5,426 bases of DNA. Origin: Cellulomonadaceae bacterium. GTDB lineage: Bacteria > Actinomycetota > Actinomycetes > Actinomycetales > Cellulomonadaceae. Below, piece after piece: positions 1 to 5,075 of the stretch; the first letter of the stretch is position 1; each line of letters opens with the position of its first letter. The translations under genes and the position numbers were made by a program. The notes below the pieces were generated by a model. The model saw nothing but the letters and a program-made list of their open reading frames with translations. It was not told the DNA's origin and searched no databases. The stretch is taken from contig JAITCS010000211.1 in assembly GCA_031282935.1 (NCBI GenBank), forward strand, positions 1 to 5,426. Reading direction: 5' to 3'.

Positions 1-35
1 CTAGCTGATTCGCGGTCAGGTCAAAACCGGAATGT

Positions 36-60
36 TCGCCACTTGCCCAGGCGGTGGCGA
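36..60. other. Stem-loop upstream of the ATP-grasp gene
   Basis: TCGCCAC (36-42) is perfectly complementary to GTGGCGA (54-60) across an 11-nt loop. No T-run follows on either strand, so it is not a textbook intrinsic terminator. It could end a gene lying left of the window or be a chance palindrome. It overlaps the far-upstream GTG at 54 that opens the reading frame, which argues against that GTG being the real start. Nothing else recognisable lies in 1-150. Confidence 0.35.
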
Positions 61-152
61 CATTTGCACACCCCGCACATTTTCGCAGGATAGCGAGCGG
101 CCCGCTTGCAAGGATTATCGGCCACCGCGTCAGGGCCGGGTCAAGGTGCGGA

Positions 153-158
153 TATAGT
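153..158 (+). promoter_or_regulatory. Probable -10 box (TATAGT) for a leaderless ATP-grasp mRNA
   Basis: TATAGT differs from the sigma-70/SigA consensus TATAAT at one position. It ends six bases before the GTG at 165, so transcription would be expected to begin at or next to the start codon. No clear -35 hexamer is visible 16-18 bp upstream, and there is no Shine-Dalgarno at normal distance (the nearest AAGG ends about 18 nt before the GTG). Leaderless transcripts are common in Actinomycetota. The promoter is inferred from sequence only. Confidence 0.55.
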
Positions 159-164
159 GCCTTG

Positions 165-1142
165 GTGGAACCGAGCGGCAAAAAGATATATGTCATTCAC
201 GAGAACGATGATTGGACAGCGCACCTGACTGCTCGGTTGGTGGAGTTGGGCCTGCCGTTCGAGACCTGGCATTTGGATGAGGGCGCGGTCAATTTGGCGG
301 AAGCGCCGCCCGAGGGGGTCTTTTACAATCGGATGTCGGCCTCTTCGCACACGCGAGGGCACCGTTACGCGCCGGAGTTGACTGGGGCCGTTTTGGACTG
401 GCTGGAGTTTCATGGCCGCACAGTGCTTAACGGGTCGCGGGCGCTCAGCCTGGAATTGTCAAAGGTGAAGCAATATACGGCTCTAGAGCAATTCGGAATT
501 AAAACGCCGCGCACTATTGCAGTGGTCGGTAAAGATAACATTTGTTCAGCGGCTAAACAAATCGGGTTTCCGTTGATTACGAAACATAACCGCGCCGGAA
601 AAGGACTTGGGGTGCATTTATTTCACACTGAGCAGGCGCTCGCGGATTATGTGAACAATTTCTTTGAGGATTCGATTGACGGGATTACTCTACTGCAGCA
701 GTACATTTCCCCGCCCCAGCAATTCATAACCAGGGCAGAGTTTATCGGCGGAAAATACCTGTATTCCGTGCGAGTGCGAACCGACGATGGGTTTGAATTG
801 TGCCCAGCAGACGCCTGCCAGATTCACGACGCGTTCTGCCCGGTCGGCTCCCACTCGTCAGCGGAGCATCAAGGGCAGCCCAAGTTCGAAATCGTCGAAA
901 ACCCGCACACCGAGTTGCTAATGAAATACGAGCAATTCTTGAGAGCGAATCACATTGACGTGGCCGGAATTGAGTTTATCGAGGACGCCGCAGGCAATCT
1001 TTACACCTACGATGTCAATACCAACACCAATTACAACTCCGACGCCGAAACCAAGGCCAACCAGTTCGCCATGCTCGAACTCGCACGCCTGCTCGCAAAG
1101 CGTCTTGCTGCAGAAACAAGCGTTGCCGATTCCGAGCAGTGA
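165..1142 (+). CDS. ATP-grasp domain protein, RimK-like (alpha-L-glutamate ligase type)
   Basis: A 325-residue protein if started at GTG 165. ATP-grasp enzymes join a carboxylate to an amine or thiol through an acyl-phosphate; the substrate here cannot be read from sequence. The N-terminal part (IYVIHENDDW, 8-17; GVFYNRMSASSHTRGHRY, 51-68) is the conserved pre-ATP-grasp region of a RimK-like family. The ATP-grasp core follows: LITKHNRAGKGLGV (137-150) with nucleotide-binding Lys140 and a glycine-rich loop; the hinge LLQQYI (176-181); ITRAEF (188-193); and GIEFIED...YDVNTNTNY (268-290), whose acidic and Asn residues (E270, D283, N285) fit Mg-ATP binding. No signal peptide or membrane segment is seen, so it should be cytosolic. 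The frame stays open back to GTG 54, but the extra 37 residues are Arg-rich, lie before the conserved start, and overlap a stem-loop and a -10 box. TTG 162 is an alternative start. The gene converges on radA and has no partner gene in the window. Confidence 0.88.
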   Translation: MEPSGKKIYVIHENDDWTAHLTARLVELGLPFETWHLDEGAVNLAEAPPEGVFYNRMSASSHTRGHRYAPELTGAVLDWLEFHGRTVLNGSRALSLELSKVKQYTALEQFGIKTPRTIAVVGKDNICSAAKQIGFPLITKHNRAGKGLGVHLFHTEQALADYVNNFFEDSIDGITLLQQYISPPQQFITRAEFIGGKYLYSVRVRTDDGFELCPADACQIHDAFCPVGSHSSAEHQGQPKFEIVENPHTELLMKYEQFLRANHIDVAGIEFIEDAAGNLYTYDVNTNTNYNSDAETKANQFAMLELARLLAKRLAAETSVADSEQ

Positions 1143-1172
1143 CGGCGTATTCGGGCAGGCCAACGGGGCCGC

Positions 1173-1281
1173 GCTCGCTAACGCGGATGGGGCTACGCTA
1201 ACCTCGCGAATTCAGAATCGTGCCAAGCTCCGCATTGCTGGTGAGGTTCGTGCTCGCTAACGCGGACGAGGCCACGCTCAA
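1173..1281. repeat. Degenerate 30-nt direct repeat, two copies 79 bp apart
   Basis: Copy one is 1173-1202 and copy two is 1252-1281. The first 15 bases (GCTCGCTAACGCGGA) are identical, and the rest differ at a few positions. In both, the bases around CTCGCTAA form a short hairpin: CCGCG (1169-1173) with CGCGG (1182-1186) in copy one, and TCGTG (1248-1252) with CGCGG (1261-1265), using G-U pairs in RNA, in copy two. The origin is unknown; it could be a small dispersed genomic repeat or a local duplication. Confidence 0.6.
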
Positions 1282-1334
1282 CGCGCATGCCCGCCGATAG
1301 TCTAGTGCGCACGCGGCAGGTTAATGCGTCTGCT

Positions 1335-1380
1335 CGCCGCCGCCCGCCATTGCCCGCCGCCACCACCCAGCCGCCGCCGG
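1335..1380 (-). other. G-rich tract just 3' of radA (CCGCC-rich on + strand)
   Basis: Read in the radA direction, this stretch is a run of GGCGG, GGGTGG, GGCGGGC and GGCGGGCGG blocks starting about eight bases after the radA stop codon. It has many GG/GGG tracts separated by one to four bases, which fits possible two-tier G-quadruplex formation in read-through radA RNA. On the + strand it is pyrimidine-rich. It does not resemble a conventional intrinsic terminator. Any function is inference. Confidence 0.4.
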
Positions 1381-1387
1381 ATCGGCG

Positions 1388-2977
1388 CTAAGCTATTCGC
1401 GCGACCGGAAAATCGGCCGACTCGCTGCGGCCGCGTTCGGGCCGGACTCGCCTCGATCCCATGTGGGAGGAGCGACTTGTTTGTTGGGCCAAATCAGCAG
1501 TGGCGGCACCAGAGTGCCCACCCAAGGCAGCTTCAATCGCCTGGGCGATCTGGGTTACTTCTATCAGGGAAATCTTGGTTTTCTGCGAAACAGCAGCCAC
1601 CCCTGAGACCCCAGGCGGCACGATGGCGTGGGTAAATCCGAGTCGAGCTGCTTCCGAAAGGCGGCGTTCCAAACCCGGAACTGCCCTAATGTCCCCGGCC
1701 AACCCCACTTCGCCCACGGCAATGAAGCGGCGCGGTAAAGGCACTCCCAAATAGGAGGAAACGATGGCCAACGCCGCTGCCAAATCCCCCGCAGGCCCGG
1801 ACAACCTGACACCGCCCACAGTTGAGAGGTATACCTCTTGGTCAGCAAGGGCAATCCCAGCGTGCCGGTGCAAGACAGCGAGCAGCATGGCCAACCGCGA
1901 GCTTTCGACGCCCAAGGTGGCGCGCCTGGGATTACCGGCGTTCCCCGGTGCCACCAGCGCTTGGATTTCAAGGGCGATGGGACGCCGCCCTTCCATCGAA
2001 ACCGTGATGCAGGAACCGGCTGCCGCAGTGCCGTTTTGGGACATGAAAATGCTCGACGGATCCACGAATCCTGTCAGCCCATATTCGGATAGCTCAAAGC
2101 AACCAATTTCATCAGTGGGGCCATACCTGTTTTTCAACGCCCGTAACAGCCGCAAGCGGGTATGGCTTTCCCCCTCGAATTGCAGCACCACATCAACCAG
2201 ATGCTCCAGGGTGCGCGGTCCGGCTACGGTGCCATCTTTCGTGACGTGCCCAATCAGAATAATCGGCACATTTGCCTGCTTTGCTGCACTGATTAGTGCT
2301 CCGGCTACCTCACGCACTTGCGCCACTCCACCGGGGGCGCCGTCAACCTCGCTGGAGGAAATGGTCTGCACCGAATCCACGATCACCAGGCTGGGCGCCA
2401 CTGTTTCAATCTGACCCAAAATGTGCGACAAATCAGTTTCCGCAGCCAAGAGCAACCGCGATGCGTCGTCTGGAATCGCACCTATCCTTTCCGCGCGGCG
2501 TTTGACCTGGCTCACCGCCTCTTCGCCGGTCAGGTACAGCACTGGCCCAGAGTTACCAGTGCCCGATGTTTCATGAGAAACAACACCGCTTGATTCAACA
2601 CCGCTCGATCTAGCCCCGACCCCAGTACGGAGCTGCGCAAACTGCGAAGCCACCTCCAGCAGTAGCGTGGACTTTCCGACCCCCGGCTCACCCGCCAATA
2701 AAATGACCGCCCCCGGCACCAATCCGGCGCCAAGCACCCGATCAAACTCTGCGATACCGGTGGGAATCACCTCTCCAGCGCCGCCGTCTACCGCTGTGAT
2801 GGGCTGCGCAGCCGCCACGTGCCGCGCCGCCAGAGTGCGCGGCCCCACCTTGGCTCCCACCTCCACAACCGAGCCCCAGGCTTGACATTCTCCGCACTTC
2901 CCGACCCATTTTGAGGCGCCCCAACCGCACTCGGCGCACTGAAATTCGCTTCGAACCTTACCCTTGCTGCCGTCCAT
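1388..2977 (-). CDS. radA: DNA repair protein RadA (Sms)
   Basis: A 529-residue RadA, the RecA-like ATPase/helicase that drives branch migration of recombination intermediates during repair. In order: a C4 zinc finger (Cys14, 17, 28, 31); a RecA-type ATPase with Walker A GEPGVGKST (96-104), TGEE (150-153) and Walker B LVIVD (197-201); the RadA signature KNRYG (282-286), with Tyr in place of the usual Phe as in other actinobacterial RadAs as I recall them; and a Lon-protease-like C-terminal domain (about 320-485). Two oddities: an insert of about 25 Ser/Gly-rich residues (about 117-143) between Walker A and the next core strand, partly built from a duplicated SSGVE/SSGVV unit; and a basic, Ser/Arg-rich tail (about 486-529) beyond the usual end. 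ATG 2977 was chosen because it places the zinc finger about 14 residues from the N-terminus, as in relatives. The frame stays open 168 codons further upstream with no family resemblance. Confidence 0.97.
   Translation of the reverse strand: MDGSKGKVRSEFQCAECGWGASKWVGKCGECQAWGSVVEVGAKVGPRTLAARHVAAAQPITAVDGGAGEVIPTGIAEFDRVLGAGLVPGAVILLAGEPGVGKSTLLLEVASQFAQLRTGVGARSSGVESSGVVSHETSGTGNSGPVLYLTGEEAVSQVKRRAERIGAIPDDASRLLLAAETDLSHILGQIETVAPSLVIVDSVQTISSSEVDGAPGGVAQVREVAGALISAAKQANVPIILIGHVTKDGTVAGPRTLEHLVDVVLQFEGESHTRLRLLRALKNRYGPTDEIGCFELSEYGLTGFVDPSSIFMSQNGTAAAGSCITVSMEGRRPIALEIQALVAPGNAGNPRRATLGVESSRLAMLLAVLHRHAGIALADQEVYLSTVGGVRLSGPAGDLAAALAIVSSYLGVPLPRRFIAVGEVGLAGDIRAVPGLERRLSEAARLGFTHAIVPPGVSGVAAVSQKTKISLIEVTQIAQAIEAALGGHSGAATADLAQQTSRSSHMGSRRVRPERGRSESADFPVARIA
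2581..2610 (-). repeat. 15-bp tandem duplication inside radA
   Basis: Positions 2581-2595 and 2596-2610 match at 13 of 15 bases. In the radA frame they encode SSGVE followed by SSGVV, within the unusual Ser/Gly-rich insert after the Walker A helix. The unit length keeps the reading frame, so the insert can grow or shrink without inactivating the protein. Confidence 0.8.
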
Positions 2978-2983
2978 GTTCCT

Positions 2984-2989
2984 ACCGTA
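2984..2989 (-). promoter_or_regulatory. Candidate -10 box (TACGGT) or close Shine-Dalgarno for radA
   Basis: On the minus strand TACGGT is followed by AGGAAC and then the ATG at 2977. TACGGT fits TANNNT and lies six bases from the start codon, the same geometry as two other genes in this window. The intervening AGGA could instead be a ribosome binding site, but with only two bases before ATG it is unusually close. No good -35 element is seen at 17 bp. Which reading is right cannot be settled from sequence. Confidence 0.35.
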
Positions 2990-3091
2990 CCTGCCCCCTC
3001 GGACAAGAACGATTAACCATTCGAACACTTGGCCGCAACTCATTCGCCGCGCCGCCGGAGAGGGATACTCAAAACTGCCCGCGCCCGGCAA

Positions 3092-3097
3092 TATGCT
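3092..3097 (+). promoter_or_regulatory. Probable -10 box (TATGCT) for a leaderless membrane-protein/proC transcript
   Basis: TATGCT matches TANNNT and ends six bases before ATG 3104. No Shine-Dalgarno precedes that ATG (the preceding bases are TGGCTT), so the transcript probably begins at the start codon. The -35 region (about 3069-3074, TCAAAA) matches TTGACA at only three of six bases. It would drive the membrane protein gene and, 28 bp past its end, proC. It lies in the 126-bp region shared with divergent radA. Confidence 0.5.
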
Positions 3098-3103
3098 TGG
3101 CTT

Positions 3104-4117
3104 ATGCAACATGTGCCAACTAGCCGTAGCGGCAGTCGCTGGCTTCAGGCCAACGCGGAAGGGCGCACCGGGGGAAGTGCCTCCGGGTTCGGGCCGCTCG
3201 GGATAGATCGGCAGCCGCAGTTGGACGACACCAGGAGCTTTAACGTCCCGATAGGGTCTGGTGGTGGGGTGCGACGCAATGGTTATGGGCAGTATGACGG
3301 GGGCGCGCCATATGACGACGGCTCGCAGTTCTATGGCGCTCCGACGCAATACGGCGCCGATCAGTACAGCACTGATCAGTACAGCGCCGATCAGTACCAC
3401 ACAGTGCAATACGCCAACGAGCATTACAACAACGGGCAATACGACGGCGCCCAATATCCGATGGCGCAAGCGCCGCTCCAAGCCAAGGTCAAGCGCCCCA
3501 ATCCCGGCCTCGCTGCTCGGCGCCGCAACCTGATAATTGGTGCTGTTTCAGCGTTGGTGCTCGGGATCGGCGCGCTGACCGCATTCGTCTGGCCCGGTTA
3601 TGCGAATCCGGCGCCACCACAGCCCACCCCAACCGTCACAGTCACGGCTGCTCCACCGGCGCCAACGGCTGCGCCAGCCCCACGCGAAGGGGATCAAACA
3701 GCGCTGGTGGCGGCTTTACCGGATACGGTTTTGGGTTGGGTTCAGGCTGGGATTTCGGCGCAGCAGGGCACGGCTCCGGGGCCTAGTTGGCAAAATGACT
3801 ATTATGCTGTTGAGGCTTGGACAGTGAATTACATTGACGGCCTTTCCGATAGCGGTCGGCATATAACCGTACAAGTGGGGCAGTGGGCTACTGGTGATGA
3901 TGCTGGAAATATTTATCGCCGCTTAGCAACTGCTCCCGGCGCAAATTCCATAAATCATGGTGATGTGCATGTGGGAAGTGATGTGGTGGGCACTTATTCA
4001 CTTTATGATTTGGGCGAGGGTTTAGGCGAAATCATCTGGCGAAATGGCACGGTGGTGATCAAAGCGCAAGGGCCGCTTGAGGATTTACCCGATTTCTTTA
4101 CGGCATATCGTCTGTAA
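3104..4117 (+). CDS. Single-pass membrane protein with cytoplasmic Gln/Tyr repeats; function unknown
   Basis: A 337-residue protein I do not recognise by name. Residues 1-60 are polar and Gly-rich. Residues 61-119 are rich in Tyr, Gln and Asp and include eight pentads of the pattern xx(Q/H)Yx (80-119). ARRR (138-141) precedes one hydrophobic helix (about 142-163), which by the positive-inside rule puts the N-terminus in the cytoplasm. A Pro/Ala/Thr linker (about 165-193) then leads to an external domain (about 195-337) with LPDTVLGW, YYAVEAWTVNY, ITVQVGQW, VGTYSLYDL and IIWRNGTVVIKAQGP, resembling small alpha/beta domains of actinobacterial envelope proteins. There is no catalytic motif and no cysteine. 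ATG 3104 was chosen over a TTG at 3029 because the TTG extension is Arg-rich and overlaps the promoter region. The external domain's DNA is visibly AT-richer than the N-terminal half. The gene is probably cotranscribed with proC, though no functional link is evident. Confidence 0.85.
   Translation: MQHVPTSRSGSRWLQANAEGRTGGSASGFGPLGIDRQPQLDDTRSFNVPIGSGGGVRRNGYGQYDGGAPYDDGSQFYGAPTQYGADQYSTDQYSADQYHTVQYANEHYNNGQYDGAQYPMAQAPLQAKVKRPNPGLAARRRNLIIGAVSALVLGIGALTAFVWPGYANPAPPQPTPTVTVTAAPPAPTAAPAPREGDQTALVAALPDTVLGWVQAGISAQQGTAPGPSWQNDYYAVEAWTVNYIDGLSDSGRHITVQVGQWATGDDAGNIYRRLATAPGANSINHGDVHVGSDVVGTYSLYDLGEGLGEIIWRNGTVVIKAQGPLEDLPDFFTAYRL
3341..3460 (+). repeat. Eight 15-bp tandem units encoding xx(Q/H)Yx pentapeptides
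   Basis: The 120 bp encode PTQYG, ADQYS, TDQYS, ADQYH, TVQYA, NEHYN, NGQYD and GAQYP. Units two to four are nearly identical in DNA and share GATCAGTAC at exact 15-bp spacing (from 3359, 3374 and 3389). The outer units have diverged, as expected for expansion of a central unit. This is a coding minisatellite, not a CRISPR. Confidence 0.9.
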
Positions 4118-4132
4118 CAAGTCGCAATAGTT

Positions 4133-4138
4133 AGGGGA
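4133..4138 (+). promoter_or_regulatory. Shine-Dalgarno of proC (AGGGGA)
   Basis: AGGGGA ends seven bases before ATG 4146, an ideal distance. It fixes the proC start. It contrasts with the upstream gene, which has none, and fits translation of an internal operon gene. Confidence 0.85.
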
Positions 4139-4145
4139 TAGCCAA

Positions 4146-4952
4146 ATGTCGCAGTTAGCTGTAATTGGCGCTGGCAATATGGGTCAGGCCCTTTTAGCAG
4201 GCGCCTTACGTGCCGGATTTGAGCCTGCCGATGTTAGCGTTACCACTTTGGATTCCCATTTCCGCGAGCAAATAGCAACTAATTTCGGGGTCAACGTTGT
4301 TTCGGATAATGCCCAGGCAGTCACCGGGGCGAGTTTAGTTTTGGTGTGCGTAAAGCCGAAAGATATTCCCGCAGTGTTGGCGGAAATCGCGCCAGCGCTA
4401 GCACCTAATTGCGTGGTGGTTTCGGTAGCGGTGGGGATTACGCTCGCGGCTTTGGCCGGGTATTTGCCGCCAGAGCAGCCGATTATCAGGGCAATGCCGA
4501 ATACCCCGGCCAGTGTTGGTGCTGGAATTACCGCCATTAGTCCCGGCCCCACCGTTTCGCCAGCGCAGTTGGCGCTCGCGCAGCAGGTGCTCGGGGGCAG
4601 CGGCGCCGTGGTGGTGGTTTCGGAGGCGGATCAGCCAGCGGTGGGCGCGATTTCCGGTAGCGGCCCGGCCTACGTGGCCTATTTCATCGAGGCGCTCATT
4701 GAGGCTGGGGTGCAGCAGGGCCTGACGCGCGCAGTCGCAACTCAGCTTGCGATAGAGACTTTCAAGGGCACCGCTTTGATGTTGGCCGCTACCGGCGAGC
4801 ATCCCTCGTTGGCGCGCGAACGCGTGACCTCACCAGGGGGTACGACGGCGGCCGCCTTGCACGCCTTGGATACGGGCGCGGTTCGGGGCACGATAGCGCA
4901 GGCGGTGGCGGCGGCCATCGCCCGCACAAACGCGATTGCCAGCCCGCACTAA
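4146..4952 (+). CDS. proC: Pyrroline-5-carboxylate reductase
   Basis: A 268-residue cytosolic enzyme catalysing the last step of proline synthesis, NAD(P)H-dependent reduction of 1-pyrroline-5-carboxylate to L-proline. The N-terminal Rossmann fold shows VIGAGNMGQAL (6-16). VCVKP (67-71) and MPNTP (117-121) are the usual cofactor/active-site segments. The C-terminal dimerisation and substrate domain has SGSGPAY (170-176) and the family signature ERVTSPGGTTAAAL (225-238), which holds the substrate-binding Thr/Gly residues. The length is normal for the family and all hallmark motifs are intact, so it should be active. The start is fixed by a good Shine-Dalgarno. It follows the membrane protein gene by 28 bp, so cotranscription is likely. 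Its first 75 or so codons are AT-richer than the rest. The stop codon lies inside a tandem duplication and a stem-loop. Confidence 0.97.
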   Translation: MSQLAVIGAGNMGQALLAGALRAGFEPADVSVTTLDSHFREQIATNFGVNVVSDNAQAVTGASLVLVCVKPKDIPAVLAEIAPALAPNCVVVSVAVGITLAALAGYLPPEQPIIRAMPNTPASVGAGITAISPGPTVSPAQLALAQQVLGGSGAVVVVSEADQPAVGAISGSGPAYVAYFIEALIEAGVQQGLTRAVATQLAIETFKGTALMLAATGEHPSLARERVTSPGGTTAAALHALDTGAVRGTIAQAVAAAIARTNAIASPH

Positions 4953-4966
4953 AGACATCGCGGGCT
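4941..4966. terminator. Stem-loop spanning the proC stop codon; possible terminator
   Basis: AGCCCGC (4941-4947) pairs perfectly with GCGGGCT (4960-4966) around a 12-nt loop that contains the TAA stop. No T-run follows, so intrinsic termination is doubtful. It could instead protect the 3' end of the mRNA or be incidental. Confidence 0.35.
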
Positions 4967-4990
4967 CACACTAAAGACATCGCCAGGCCA
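4947..4990. repeat. 22-bp tandem duplication at the end of proC
   Basis: Units 4947-4968 and 4969-4990 agree at 18 of 22 bases, and the first 15 (CACTAAAGACATCGC) are identical. The first unit carries the proC stop codon. The last seven bases have diverged, and the stem-loop is present only in the first copy. Confidence 0.8.
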
Positions 4991-5075
4991 CCTGGACGCC
5001 TCCGCTCGCTCGCGTCACACCTCCGCTAGTTTGCGCCAGCGCCTCACTGGCCCGTATAAAGGCTTCTGTCAGTAG
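4953..5075. other. Convergent intergenic region between proC and the methyltransferase gene
   Basis: This 123-bp stretch has no gene. It contains the second copy of the 22-bp repeat and small inverted repeats CCAGG/CCTGG (4983-4995), GACGC/GCGTC (4995-5016) and GCCAG/CTGGC (5035-5051). All have five-bp stems without T-runs, so no single one is a convincing terminator. Confidence 0.5.

Larger units (their letters stand above)
1143..1387. other. Convergent intergenic region between the ATP-grasp gene and radA
   Basis: This 245-bp gap holds no supported gene and no hairpin followed by a T-run. It contains a degenerate direct repeat (1173-1202 and 1252-1281), a palindrome GTGCGCAC (1305-1312), and a CCGCC-rich tract (about 1335-1380). 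Short reading frames through it have no recognisable product and change frame between the two repeat copies. Confidence 0.6.

Noticed and set aside
54..164. GTG 54 as the start of the ATP-grasp protein
   Set aside because: It would add 37 Arg-rich residues ahead of the conserved N-terminus, overlaps a stem-loop, and has no Shine-Dalgarno; the TATAGT box at 153 lies inside that extension.
955..1260. Overlapping + strand gene across the ligase end and the intergenic repeats
   Set aside because: The Thr/Pro-rich translation is a shifted frame of the ligase gene, and the frame does not carry through both repeat copies.
1764..2414. Long open frame on the + strand opposite radA (216 codons)
   Set aside because: It is antisense to the conserved ATPase and Lon-like domains, its translation resembles no family, and it is explained by the GC-rich codon usage of radA.
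3029..3103. TTG 3029 as the start of the membrane protein
   Set aside because: It is a rare start codon without a ribosome binding site; the added 25 residues are Arg-rich and cover the TATGCT box.
3341..3460. CRISPR array
   Set aside because: The units are contiguous 15-bp coding repeats without spacers and preserve an xx(Q/H)Yx peptide.
2978..3481. A 168-codon N-terminal extension of radA
   Set aside because: It has no RadA resemblance, contains the low-complexity antisense of the pentapeptide repeats, and runs through the divergent promoter region. The zinc finger sits at the right distance from ATG 2977.
4184..4802. Open frames antisense to proC
   Set aside because: They mirror proC codons in GC-rich DNA, with no start signal and no recognisable domain.
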